A stretch of 64,000 nt of DNA from positions 49,937-113,936 of the forward strand of contig CAYJKC010000001.1 in assembly GCA_964370675.1 (NCBI GenBank), read 5' to 3'. Below the pieces are notes generated by a model. It did no database searches and was not told the origin of the DNA. It was given only the letters and a program-made list of their open reading frames with translations. A program made the translations under genes and the position numbers. Source of the stretch: CAYJAD01 sp964370675 (GTDB lineage Bacteria; Desulfobacterota; Desulfovibrionia; Desulfovibrionales; Desulfovibrionaceae). The number at the start of each line of letters is the position of its first letter. Positions within the stretch are counted from its first letter, which is position 1. This document shows positions 8,579 through 17,289 of this stretch, piece after piece.

Positions 8579-9583
8579 ATGAGTAATGAAAGTCTTTTGC
8601 ATATAATAGCTCTTTTAGCAATAGCTGTACCACTTTTAGCTATAGTTGGTATGCCCATTATGGTAATTACGGGGCAGATACTTTCTATTTTGCGCAAGCG
8701 AACTGCCTATGCTAAGTGTGCAAAACAAATTACAAAACTAACTATCATCCTAGGCTTTGCCCTATGTATTGCAGGACTTGTGATAATATGGTTGCGCCTT
8801 AGTCCAACCTTAATTGCGCTATTTAACCAACTAAGCAATACCGTTGATATTATATCCACAACGGAACAAGGAATAACTTGGGCACAACTATTTAGTGCCA
8901 CGCCTAGTGTTGTGCATATACAAGCAGATATTATTATGTGGTTCACTATGCTTGCAGCAACCCTGCTTATGACAACAGTATACGTACTTTGGCCTAGCTG
9001 GGAAGATAATCGCTTAGTACATCAAAGCATGGCCTTGGTAAGCAGTTTTTGGTATGCTCTTAGTGTTTATGGAATAATTTGCATTATTGGCGCAGAAAGT
9101 GACGTGAAACTCGGCATGGAATATCCACAAAGTCTTGGGCAATTGTTTATGCCAAGTTTGGACTCAAGTTTTTGGAATAGTGCGCCATACCTTCCTCCAC
9201 TGGCATTTGCTCTCAGCGGTGGCATGGTGGCAGTTTGGCTTATTATTAGAAGAAATATAGACGATTTTGGGCGTGATTACTATGCTTCCATGCTAACATG
9301 GTGTGCTGCTTGGGCGCGTGCAGCTTGGTTTGTTTTATGGTTTTTACTTATGGGAACCACAGCTTTCAAGTGGATAAACAGCCTTAAGCTTGAAAATTAT
9401 CTCACTTCACCAGAGTTTTTACATGGAGCATTATTCATATTATTATGGCTTATACCAGGTGTATTGTGGACTTTAGTAACCCGTAGTGCCTCACCTCTAA
9501 GGCATAAAATGACCTTGGTACTAGCCTTCGTACTTGGCATGTGCATCGTTGTGCCACTATATATGGACTTACAAGCGATTTAA
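8579..9583 (+). CDS. Polytopic membrane protein of unknown function
   Basis: A 334-residue integral membrane protein with about eight hydrophobic segments (residues 8-35, 48-72, 118-138, 148-170, 205-225, 243-263, 280-300, 310-330). It has no signal for cleavage and no motif that I recognise. Repeated Trp residues in membrane segments (AWARAAWFVLWFLL) and a few His resemble quinone- or haem-associated membrane subunits, but no convincing ligand pattern could be set. It has a strong ribosome site (AAGGAG) and its own promoter. It ends one base before the opposing glycosyltransferase gene, tail to tail, so it is monocistronic. Confidence 0.75.
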   Translation: MSNESLLHIIALLAIAVPLLAIVGMPIMVITGQILSILRKRTAYAKCAKQITKLTIILGFALCIAGLVIIWLRLSPTLIALFNQLSNTVDIISTTEQGITWAQLFSATPSVVHIQADIIMWFTMLAATLLMTTVYVLWPSWEDNRLVHQSMALVSSFWYALSVYGIICIIGAESDVKLGMEYPQSLGQLFMPSLDSSFWNSAPYLPPLAFALSGGMVAVWLIIRRNIDDFGRDYYASMLTWCAAWARAAWFVLWFLLMGTTAFKWINSLKLENYLTSPEFLHGALFILLWLIPGVLWTLVTRSASPLRHKMTLVLAFVLGMCIVVPLYMDLQAI

Positions 9584-9584
9584 T

Positions 9585-10844
9585 TTACTTACTATATTGC
9601 TTCTTCCATTCGTCTAAGAAAAGTAGGCTGGTTTCAAGTTTTCCAAGCGCACCGCTGCGTTGCCGAATACGCAAAATAACATCTTCAAAATCCGCATCTT
9701 GTGGCAATTTAAGTTCATTCATAAGCTTTGCAAGGTCTGCTTGCATCTCCACTGGAATTTCTGCTGGCATGGGCTTTAATTCTCTCTGCTTCCAGGAACC
9801 ACATTTTTCTTCTATAAATTTCAATAAACTCTGCATGCGATGTTCATAAGTATGATTTTTAAGCACGTGCAACCTTGCAGATTTTGCAATGATTTCTCGC
9901 TCTTGCTCATGATTTAAGTAGTAATTAATTTTTTCATGCATTTCATCAATAGAACTAAACAACCCAAGCATATCATCACCAAAAAGCTCATCCATGAGCG
10001 AGCGTTTATCAACCACTTGAAAAGCACCAATGGCAGCAAGCTCAAAGGTGCGCGGATTAACAAAATCACCAGCTGGCACAAGTTCCTTTGATTGCACGCT
10101 TGAATGCAGATTAACATTTATTTTTGTTGCGTTATAAATAGTTACAGCGTCCTCTGCGCTAATGCGCGCGCCACTTTGTTGTACATGTTTTGAAAGTAGC
10201 GACGCTCCGTCCCACTCTGTACCCCAAATTTTAAAATTGCGCCCTACAAGACTTTTAAACGCCACACGCCTATTGGGATAACCTGCTCCCAAAAAAGCAA
10301 TATCTGCACCATATGTATCTTTTTCTTGCTTGCTTAGCTCTCGTGGACAATGAAAATCTGGTAAGGCAGCCATGGGCAGATATAGCGCATTGTCTTGCCC
10401 CACTTCATGCAATAAATTTATAAATGGTTCTTTTTGAATAATGGCAAACACATCATATAATGGAGCAAATGCACGCCAATATGTAAACACAGTATGATCT
10501 TCCACAAACCACATGGCTGTTGGTATGCCCATTTTTTGCAAACGGCGCAAAGCGTTTCTGCTCATGGGGGCTTGGGCAAGACTTAAAACACAATCTGGCT
10601 CAAAACTTTCTACCTGTGCTAAAATAGCTTGGGAAATAAATTGCAAAAAACCACTCTCTAATTGCTCTAAGCGTTTGGTCGTGACATTTAATGTTTTTAA
10701 TCCGGCATAAGAAGCATGAAAATGTGGAGCTTCAAATACTTCAACGTTATGACCTAAATTGCGTAACGCTTGCACACAATACTGCCCAATAGGTAGAGAT
10801 CCACCATAAAAAGGTAATATTACAAGAATACGCAAGGGTAACAT
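9585..10844 (-). CDS. CgeB-like glycosyltransferase
   Basis: A 419-residue cytoplasmic glycosyltransferase of the GT-B fold. The N-terminal half starts with RILVILPFYGGSLPIGQYC and contains MWFVEDHTVFTYWRAF, a pattern of the DUF3880/CgeB group. The C-terminal half has FLGAGYPNRRVAFKSL, INVNLHS, NPRTFELAAIGAFQVVDKR and HTYEHRMQSLL, typical of the glycosyl transferase family 1-like domain in the same proteins. An 80-residue helical tail follows. Substrates are unknown. The gene follows a GT9 glycosyltransferase by 20 bases on the same strand, so both probably act on one surface glycan or lipopolysaccharide. AAAGGAG precedes the start. Confidence 0.82.
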   Translation of the reverse strand: MLPLRILVILPFYGGSLPIGQYCVQALRNLGHNVEVFEAPHFHASYAGLKTLNVTTKRLEQLESGFLQFISQAILAQVESFEPDCVLSLAQAPMSRNALRRLQKMGIPTAMWFVEDHTVFTYWRAFAPLYDVFAIIQKEPFINLLHEVGQDNALYLPMAALPDFHCPRELSKQEKDTYGADIAFLGAGYPNRRVAFKSLVGRNFKIWGTEWDGASLLSKHVQQSGARISAEDAVTIYNATKINVNLHSSVQSKELVPAGDFVNPRTFELAAIGAFQVVDKRSLMDELFGDDMLGLFSSIDEMHEKINYYLNHEQEREIIAKSARLHVLKNHTYEHRMQSLLKFIEEKCGSWKQRELKPMPAEIPVEMQADLAKLMNELKLPQDADFEDVILRIRQRSGALGKLETSLLFLDEWKKQYSK

Positions 10845-10864
10845 ATTAAAACTCCTTTTAAAGA

Positions 10865-12073
10865 TTAATTCTCAAGCATCCAATCTGATTCATCATAAAA
10901 AATTTCTGCCATGGCACTAGGTATATGCACATTAGGCAGTGTAAAACCACACTGCTCAGCCAATGTTGCGCGTAAACTTAGACGCTTTTTAGTATAAATA
11001 TCCTCACCCATTTGCACTTGCCAAGTGCTGCCAAGTTCATCCAGATGCGATGTATAATAAACCAAGTTTTGAGGCAACTTTGTTTGAGCTTTAACACTAT
11101 TAATGGCGCGCAAAATTTCTCTAGTCTTAAAATCATCTAAGCATCGGGTATTAATAGGACAAGGTGCGGACTCAAGGCATGGAGCGCACTCATAAACCGA
11201 TTGCCAAACCCCATGTCCTTCACCATATGGTCCTGTTTCATGGCACCATGCTGAAGAAAGAAAAAATGCCTGCACCGGCACAGCTAAATGGGCCGCAAGG
11301 TGCATAATGCCAGTATCTGGAGTTATCAGTACGTCTAATCCTTGCAAAGCTTCTACCAAGTCTGCAAAACTTGTCTTCCCGCTAAGATCATGTACTCTAT
11401 CTAGCATTTTAGCTGGCATATGTCTTTTTAATTGCCTAGCTAACACACTTTCTGTGGCACTACCCAATAAATATATAGCTGGTGCATTCATGCGCTCAAA
11501 AAATGTGCGTAAAATGGGAGCTAACACTTCAGGTGGTAAAGATCGACGAGCCTCACGCCCAGCTAAAGCAACCCCAATTCCCCTACCACCACCTTGGGCT
11601 TTAGGATTAACCATTTTAGGGCTACAGGGCATTTTATCAAAAAAAGCCCAAAAATCTACAAGATTAATGGGGCTTATCACACGACTTTGTGTCCAATAAA
11701 AGGCTTTGCGCACCCATGCCGAATGCACAGCTTGCGCACCATGCATTTGATATCCAAGTACTTGTTCTGTTTCAAAAAGCCTTGCCAAAGCACGGTTTAG
11801 ACCAGCATGATTAAGGTTATATACGGCATCAAATTTTTGTGCGCCCATATCTTGCAAGGTTTTGTGCACACGCTCAAGACCAGCAGCACTAGGTGGGCTA
11901 TGTGCTGGCAAAGAATATACAATAGCATTGGGATATATGAGATTAGCAAGCATTTGTAATGATTCATCAATACACAGATGAACTTGACCACGTAATTCAA
12001 GGCTTTTCACAAGCCGCTTAGTTTGCACTAAGTCACCAAAACGTGCTAATTGTATAATCAAAAAATGCTTCAT
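10865..12073 (-). CDS. Glycosyltransferase family 9 (heptosyltransferase-type)
   Basis: A 402-residue GT9 enzyme of the ADP-heptose:LPS heptosyltransferase type. Family features are the N-terminal FLIIQLARFGDLVQTKRLVKSL, GIGVALAGREARRSLPPEVL at the domain junction, and the donor-site stretch LITPDTGIMHLAAHLAVPVQAFF. A Cys-rich segment follows (CAPCLESAPCPINTRCL), as in several family members from this group. It likely adds a heptose or related sugar to the lipopolysaccharide core at the inner face of the inner membrane. It is co-oriented and close to a second glycosyltransferase. Confidence 0.88.
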   Translation of the reverse strand: MKHFLIIQLARFGDLVQTKRLVKSLELRGQVHLCIDESLQMLANLIYPNAIVYSLPAHSPPSAAGLERVHKTLQDMGAQKFDAVYNLNHAGLNRALARLFETEQVLGYQMHGAQAVHSAWVRKAFYWTQSRVISPINLVDFWAFFDKMPCSPKMVNPKAQGGGRGIGVALAGREARRSLPPEVLAPILRTFFERMNAPAIYLLGSATESVLARQLKRHMPAKMLDRVHDLSGKTSFADLVEALQGLDVLITPDTGIMHLAAHLAVPVQAFFLSSAWCHETGPYGEGHGVWQSVYECAPCLESAPCPINTRCLDDFKTREILRAINSVKAQTKLPQNLVYYTSHLDELGSTWQVQMGEDIYTKKRLSLRATLAEQCGFTLPNVHIPSAMAEIFYDESDWMLEN

Positions 12074-12190
12074 ATATGCTTTATACTAAACAAAAGTAGC
12101 TAGAACAGCAAGCCTAAAAAGTTTTTATATGCTTTAAGCTCACGGCATTCTAATTTAAAAAATATTTATTATTAGAAAAAAATATCAAAA

Positions 12191-13273
12191 TCACTTCAGG
12201 ATGCCACAGCTTATAGTCACACTACCCTGTTTAAGCCTAGCTTCAAGGTGACCAGAAAATTCAAAAACAGTATTGCCGCGCCCTTGTTCCAAAGCATCAT
12301 CAAGATCTAACAAAGTTTGAGCGCGAGCTTGCCCTAATTTTAAATGAGGATTATTTTCTATAAGCAGCTGTATTGCATGCATATACAAACGCAGCCGTGT
12401 TGCTTTATCACAGCTTTTAAGCAGGAATTTAGGCAAAGTAATATTATTATTTATAGTGTTTACACCATAATCTAAAAAAATTTGTTCAATAATTTTTTGC
12501 CAATGGATGGCATCATAACTTGCAAGTCTCCAAAGTTCTTTGGCTTTTTGCTCAAAGGATGGGTTTTCTGCATGTAGCAATGGCAAAACCTGATGGCGCA
12601 ACCTATTGCGCAAAAAACTTTGCTCATCGTTACTCTTGTCATGGGCAAAGCCTAAACCAACATCTTGTAATATATTATATAATGACTCTTTACTTTGCAG
12701 TAGTAGCGGGCGCAATATACGACGTTTTCCATCTATGGCCGCCATGCCTCCAAGGGCTGGCCAACCACTGCCTCGTATCAAGCGCATAAGTATATCTTCT
12801 TGCAAGTCACCAAGATGATGCCCAAGGCAAATCCAGTGCGCCTTGCACTTGTTGCGATACTTTTCAAGATAGTAATAACGCTGATAACGAGCGCTTTCTT
12901 CAATTCCTTTTTTTTGCTCTATGGCATATTTTGCTACGTCCACTTGCTGTATGAAACATTCAATACCCCAAGCCTCACAAAGAGCAGCAATGGTTTTTGC
13001 CTCAAGAGCACTTTCTTCTCTTAACATATGATTTATATGACAAACGCTTAGAGTAAAATTATAGACTGGCTTTAGCCAAATCCATAAACATAACAAAGCT
13101 AAAGAATCTATGCCGCCTGAAACTGCCAATAAAAAGTGTTTGCCTTGTAAATCAAGTTTTAATTCTTCATCAAGAAAGTTGCGAATATTACGCGAAAGGA
13201 CGCGAATTTGGGTAGGTTGGCTGGTAAAGCTTGGTAAGCTCTTTGGAAAGCAAAAAGCATAGGACATGCACAA
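12191..13273 (-). CDS. tilS: tRNA(Ile)-lysidine synthetase
   Basis: TilS attaches lysine to C34 of the CAU-anticodon isoleucine tRNA so that it reads AUA, an essential decoding step. The PP-loop SGGIDS is at residues 52-57, followed by CHINHMLREES and the conserved LGHHLGDLQEDILMRLIRGSG stretch. The C-terminal part is shorter than in long-form TilS (360 residues in total), which is usual in several bacterial groups. The ATG at 13267 is an alternative start. It lies 3 bases after a small unrecognised gene and near hemA on the same strand. Confidence 0.93.
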   Translation of the reverse strand: MCMSYAFCFPKSLPSFTSQPTQIRVLSRNIRNFLDEELKLDLQGKHFLLAVSGGIDSLALLCLWIWLKPVYNFTLSVCHINHMLREESALEAKTIAALCEAWGIECFIQQVDVAKYAIEQKKGIEESARYQRYYYLEKYRNKCKAHWICLGHHLGDLQEDILMRLIRGSGWPALGGMAAIDGKRRILRPLLLQSKESLYNILQDVGLGFAHDKSNDEQSFLRNRLRHQVLPLLHAENPSFEQKAKELWRLASYDAIHWQKIIEQIFLDYGVNTINNNITLPKFLLKSCDKATRLRLYMHAIQLLIENNPHLKLGQARAQTLLDLDDALEQGRGNTVFEFSGHLEARLKQGSVTISCGILK

Positions 13274-13276
13274 TCC

Positions 13277-13600
13277 TTAGTCTTGTGTCAATAAGCTATC
13301 CACATAACGCATCATATACTGCTCAAGCTCAGGGTGGGCATAACTTACACAATTACAATGCAAGACATTCTTAGCCCGTACAAGAAGTTCTAAGCGTAAA
13401 TATTCATCATCAATTTCTAGTGCCATGACATATGGACCACATTTATGCTCATGTTCTTTTTGAGTGTCATTAAACAATTTTTGCGGTATGGGTAGCCAAT
13501 AAATGCCATCGATACCACTGTCTAAGGACATGGCTTTAAGCTGTTTAGTAATATTTTGGCATTGGTCAATAGTTAATTCGTCTATTAGGTATGATCGCAT
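13277..13600 (-). CDS. Conserved-looking small protein between hemA and tilS
   Basis: A 107-residue soluble protein, acidic, with Cys residues in a CNC arrangement (VLHCNCVSYAHPELEQYM) and a further HKCGPYV. I do not recognise the family. It starts one base after hemA ends and stops 3 bases before tilS, so it belongs to a tightly packed transcription unit: siroheme gene, membrane protein, hemA, this gene, tilS. The coding potential is supported by this packing and by its normal amino-acid composition. A link with tetrapyrrole metabolism is possible from position only. Confidence 0.7.
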   Translation of the reverse strand: MRSYLIDELTIDQCQNITKQLKAMSLDSGIDGIYWLPIPQKLFNDTQKEHEHKCGPYVMALEIDDEYLRLELLVRAKNVLHCNCVSYAHPELEQYMMRYVDSLLTQD

Positions 13601-13601
13601 A

Positions 13602-14927
13602 TTATTTCTTGTATAAATTACTGTTTTTATATTCGTTATCTAAATCAAAAATACGCCGCACAATATTAATGCGCGGAGCAGTACCTTCTTCTGACATGGT
13701 TCCACGTTTCAAAAAAGCAATGGGGGCATGGTTTAGCTTTCTGGTTAGAGCTGTAGTCATGGTTTCTAAGGCTTCGCGCGTTTTGTCATCCACAGGACCA
13801 AGCCGCTTTAAGGTGCGCTGCAACTCCTCTGCTGCCAATGTATCAGCTCGTTGAATGATATCTACAATGGTTGGCTGCACATCTAAATGTCTTAACCAAT
13901 AACAAAAAAGATCCACTTCATCATCAACAATATGCGCAGCTTTCAAAGCTTCATCACGTCGTCCGGCTAAATTTTCCTCTACTACTTCTTTTAAATCATC
14001 AATATCATAAAGATAAATATTTTCAAGTCCATTTACGTCAGGATCAATATCGCGAGGAACAGCAATATCAATAAAAAACATGGGTTTATATTTGCGTTTT
14101 TGCAAAATAGGCTTTAAGTCTTTGGCTCTTATAATTGGCTCTGGCGAACCTGTTGATGTAATGATTATATCTACATCAGTTAAGTGATTTACAAGATCAT
14201 CAAAGGCTATGGCTGTTCCATTAAATTGTTTGGCAAGCTCCTTACCACGCTCAAGGGTTCTGTTTGCCACATAAATATGTTGTATACCAGCTTGCAAGAG
14301 ATGCATAGCTGAAAGCTCTGCCATTTCACCAGCACCAATTAACATGGCTCGATTTTCTTGCATATTACCAAAAATACGCTTAGCAAGCTCCACCGCCGCA
14401 TAGCTTATGGAAACAGCACTAGAAGATACGGCAGTTTCGGTGCGCACACGCTTTGCCACGGAAAATGCCTTATGCAATAAGCGATTAATAATGGTCCCTG
14501 TGGACTTACTCTTAACAGCATTGCGATAAGCATCCTTTAGCTGCCCAAGAATTTGTGGCTCACCAACCACCATAGAATCAAGACTTGAGGCCACAGTAAA
14601 TAAATGACGCACCGCATTTTTATTTTTATGTACATATACATATGGGCGCAAATCTTCACCACTAAAGCCACAAGCTTTAGCCCAATGATTTAATAAATCA
14701 CTAACAATCTGATCTTGTCCATACACACAGCTTGAAATATAATTTTTGGCACAAGCCAAGATTTCAACCCTATTACAAGTGGATAGAATTAAAGCTTCGC
14801 CAATGGTCTGACCACGTGGTATTGCCCAAGAATCTGGTGAACAGTGTGCACTTAATGCAAAACGTTCACGAACTTCCACAGCGGCACTTTTATGATTAAG
14901 GCCCATGAGATATATATCATTATGCAT
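13602..14927 (-). CDS. hemA: Glutamyl-tRNA reductase
   Basis: Reduces glutamyl-tRNA to glutamate-1-semialdehyde with NADPH, the first committed step of the C5 route to haem, sirohaem and cobalamin. The catalytic Cys is C51 in LSTCNRVEILA. Also visible are LGLNHKS-type MGLNHKSAAVEVRERF at the N-terminus, SSLDSMVVGEPQILGQLKDAY, the NADPH-binding GAGEMAELSAMHLL and the helical C-terminal dimerisation domain. Length (441) is normal. It sits 4 bases downstream of a cytochrome-c-assembly-type membrane gene and after a precorrin-2 dehydrogenase gene, an arrangement known from Desulfovibrio. Confidence 0.96.
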   Translation of the reverse strand: MHNDIYLMGLNHKSAAVEVRERFALSAHCSPDSWAIPRGQTIGEALILSTCNRVEILACAKNYISSCVYGQDQIVSDLLNHWAKACGFSGEDLRPYVYVHKNKNAVRHLFTVASSLDSMVVGEPQILGQLKDAYRNAVKSKSTGTIINRLLHKAFSVAKRVRTETAVSSSAVSISYAAVELAKRIFGNMQENRAMLIGAGEMAELSAMHLLQAGIQHIYVANRTLERGKELAKQFNGTAIAFDDLVNHLTDVDIIITSTGSPEPIIRAKDLKPILQKRKYKPMFFIDIAVPRDIDPDVNGLENIYLYDIDDLKEVVEENLAGRRDEALKAAHIVDDEVDLFCYWLRHLDVQPTIVDIIQRADTLAAEELQRTLKRLGPVDDKTREALETMTTALTRKLNHAPIAFLKRGTMSEEGTAPRINIVRRIFDLDNEYKNSNLYKK

Positions 14928-14931
14928 GTGA

Positions 14932-15756
14932 TTATCTTTCAGTAAAAGCGTGATGAGTGTCCATAAAAGAATTAACTATTAACATTGAAAAAATACTTAA
15001 TCCAAATAAGCATATAGCCATGATTGCCGGTTTGCGTCCGCGTCTACCTTGCACCACGCGCATATGAAAAAGTAAGGCGTACAAAATCCATATGGCTACA
15101 GAAATTATCTCCTTGGGATCACCGCTAAGAGTTTTTCCCCAAGTGCTACCTGCCCATAAAAAACCTGCCAATATACCCAAGGTAAACAAGGGAAAACCAA
15201 TGGTTACATATATGGAATTTATTTTATCTAATATATCTAAGGCTGGAAAATCTTGCCTAAAACCTGTGAGGGCTGATTTTGATTTTAATAGTTTTTCCAC
15301 ATAAATAAAAATTAAACCTGCCGTAAAACCTACAGTCATAAGCGCAAGGCTCAAATAAAGACTACCAATATGTAAAGCATAAAATGGTCCACCCAGGGTG
15401 GGGGGTAGGCTAACTGCCATGCTCATAAAATTCCACGACATTAGAAAAAGCATTAAAGCTAGAGGAGTTATGAAAATAAGTGGAGTTGTACTGCGCAATT
15501 TCCACTGTCCCCACATACCACAAATAATCATAAACCATGCTAAAATTTGTAAATATGCACCGCCACTAAGACCATCTGGCATGAGAGAATGACTACCGCG
15601 CATCATATCAAACGTTTGCAAGGCAAAACCAGCCATGGCTAGAGCACTTGCAAGAATACGTATTTTTTGCTTGCGAAGCATAAGACCAACAATGCCAAAT
15701 ATGGTACTACTGGCATAAAGTATCATTATAATCATCATGCTTTGTTCAAATGACAT
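14932..15756 (-). CDS. HemX/CcsA-type membrane protein
   Basis: A 274-residue polytopic protein with eight predicted membrane segments, of the cytochrome c assembly (CcsA/CcmC/HemX) family. The conserved WAGSTWGKTLSGDPKEI segment stands for the tryptophan-rich loop that handles haem in related proteins (compare WGxxWxWDPKE). Two His lie in or near membrane helices (ALHIGSLYLSLAL and LFHMRVVQGRRG). Proteins of this kind next to hemA are thought to act in haem transport or in controlling glutamyl-tRNA reductase amount. It overlaps the upstream precorrin-2 dehydrogenase gene by 11 bases, so they are co-translated. Confidence 0.88.
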   Translation of the reverse strand: MSFEQSMMIIMILYASSTIFGIVGLMLRKQKIRILASALAMAGFALQTFDMMRGSHSLMPDGLSGGAYLQILAWFMIICGMWGQWKLRSTTPLIFITPLALMLFLMSWNFMSMAVSLPPTLGGPFYALHIGSLYLSLALMTVGFTAGLIFIYVEKLLKSKSALTGFRQDFPALDILDKINSIYVTIGFPLFTLGILAGFLWAGSTWGKTLSGDPKEIISVAIWILYALLFHMRVVQGRRGRKPAIMAICLFGLSIFSMLIVNSFMDTHHAFTER

Positions 15757-16432
15757 CTTTAAGTAACTCCGTAATATTTTTATGTAAAGGCGTAGGCAAA
15801 AGAGTATGCAATAGTTCTTTACAAGCTATATTATCATTTACAGCAATATAATCACGCAATGGTGAGTGCACTATTGAGCGAAATATTTGTGCATTATGCT
15901 CTGAATTGTAATTCAAGGCAAGCAACAAGGGGCGTAATCTTCCAAGCACAATAGTCATTGGTGCGTGCGGTACAAGCCACTCTTCTAATTCTTTTCGTAA
16001 AACCCTAGCCCATGCAGGACTTGCACCTTCTGTGCTAAGTGCTGCCATAAGGTAGTTTTCATTGTTAAGCGCTGCTCTAGCCACAGCTGGCACAATAAAA
16101 TTACCTGCCAAGGGGGCATCCACACAATTACATAAAATATGACGCTCCAAACATAGTTTAGCTATGTCAGAGTTTAGCTCTGTACTACTGGTACATGCAA
16201 ATACAAGTGTGCATCCATCAAGATGGTTAATATTAAATTTTGATTTCTCAAGCTTTATGCTCGAATTTTGTGCTAGATCTTGCCATTCTTGCCCAAAATC
16301 ATTGGTATCAAGTATTAAAATATGCTTAGCCTTAGCTGCAATAAGCCCCTTTGCTTTTCGAAAGCCCACATTGCCAGCCCCAACTATAAGGCAATTTATC
16401 TGGCTAATATCTAAAAAAAGTGGGTAATACAT
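15746..16432 (-). CDS. Precorrin-2 dehydrogenase / sirohydrochlorin ferrochelatase
   Basis: A 228-residue protein corresponding to the N-terminal part of CysG or to Met8p. It oxidises precorrin-2 to sirohydrochlorin with NAD+ and may insert iron to make sirohaem, the cofactor of dissimilatory sulfite reductase. Features are the Rossmann fold motif IVGAGNVGFRKAKGL at residues 16-30, LVFACTSSTELN, and the C-terminal helical region ASPAWARVLRKELEEWL. It leads the hemA operon here. Sirohydrochlorin is also the precursor for the anaerobic cobalamin route, represented by cbiC and cbiA elsewhere in the window. Confidence 0.88.
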   Translation of the reverse strand: MYYPLFLDISQINCLIVGAGNVGFRKAKGLIAAKAKHILILDTNDFGQEWQDLAQNSSIKLEKSKFNINHLDGCTLVFACTSSTELNSDIAKLCLERHILCNCVDAPLAGNFIVPAVARAALNNENYLMAALSTEGASPAWARVLRKELEEWLVPHAPMTIVLGRLRPLLLALNYNSEHNAQIFRSIVHSPLRDYIAVNDNIACKELLHTLLPTPLHKNITELLKDVI

Positions 16433-16747
16433 ATTATCGATATTGTTATCGTTTTTTTTTATGAAAGCATAAAATTATGCTTTTAGTTTTTACATTGATG
16501 GCATTGGGCAATTTTAGAGTAATTAAACTTTGCAAAATAGCCATGCTTTAATAGTGATATAGTACATTTTTTCACCTTTTGGAAGAGCAAAAAAACACAA
16601 AAAAATTGCAAAATAAATACATATAAGCAAAGGGAAAATAATCAAAAGCTACTTTACAAACAACATAAAACTATGTACTTTTAGACGGTAGAAATGTTTT
16701 TGTGATATTTGAAATTTATCTATAACCCATAACAAAAAGGAATTTTT
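16433..16747. other. Divergent intergenic region with a short hairpin
   Basis: 315 AT-rich bases between two divergently transcribed genes, without a gene of its own. A perfect 8-bp hairpin AAAGCATA/TATGCTTT with an AAAT loop lies at 16464-16483, near the start of the minus-strand operon, and may be an operator or a leader structure. On the plus side a possible -10 TATAAC (16721-16726) stands just before the AAAAAGGA ribosome site of the DUF302 gene, with only a weak -35 (TTGTGA at 16700-16705). Confidence 0.4.
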
Positions 16748-17227
16748 ATGAAACTTACTAAGTTTATAGCTGTTTTTGTTTTTTTAAGTATTTTTGCTTT
16801 AGCCCATATGCCAAGTGAAGCTCTTGCTGCACCTGCCAGTGCTGATGGTGTTCAAGTGTATTCATCATCGCTTGATTTTATGAAGGTACGTGAAAAAGCC
16901 CTAGCTTTTATTAAAGATAAAGGATTAACCCTGTTTGCGGAGTTTGATCATGCTGAAAATGCTAAGGGTGTAAATTTACCACTTGAAGCAACCACTGTAT
17001 TAGTTTTTGGTAGCCCTCAAGTGGGAACCAAGCTTATGCAAGAATTTCCTGGAATTGGTGTGGTTTTACCACTAAAAATTCTTATCATGCAACAAGATGG
17101 TAAAGTGACATTGAGTTATGAAAACTTGGCCATGCTCTTTGAGCCCTATGGAGTAAAAAAAGACAATCCTATTTTACAAAAAATGCAAGGTTTACTCAAA
17201 GCTCTTGCTGAAAACGCTACAAAATAA
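16748..17227 (+). CDS. Exported DUF302-family protein
   Basis: A 159-residue protein with a signal peptide (MKLTKFIAVFVFLSIFALAHM..., cleavage likely near LAA-AP) followed by a DUF302 domain: SLDFMKVREKALAFIKDKGLTLFAEFDHAENA, then TTVLVFGSPQVGTKLMQEFP, LPLKILIMQQDGKVTLSY and a C-terminal helix. DUF302 proteins form small alpha/beta dimers; their function is not established, though several are secreted and linked to stress or metal conditions. It has its own ribosome site (AAAAAGGA) and is followed 8 bases later by a strong hairpin, so it is monocistronic. Confidence 0.88.
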   Translation: MKLTKFIAVFVFLSIFALAHMPSEALAAPASADGVQVYSSSLDFMKVREKALAFIKDKGLTLFAEFDHAENAKGVNLPLEATTVLVFGSPQVGTKLMQEFPGIGVVLPLKILIMQQDGKVTLSYENLAMLFEPYGVKKDNPILQKMQGLLKALAENATK

Positions 17228-17235
17228 AATAATTA

Positions 17236-17270
17236 GGGGAAACTTTTACTCACATAGTAAAAGTTTCCCC
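17236..17270. terminator. Bidirectional terminator between the DUF302 gene and dxs
   Basis: A perfect 15-bp stem, GGGGAAACTTTTACT (17236-17250) paired with 17256-17270, around a 5-base loop, between two convergent genes. The arms contain A/T tracts but there is no long T-run after the stem. Confidence 0.75.
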
Positions 17271-17289
17271 ATTATTAAGAAATAAAAAA

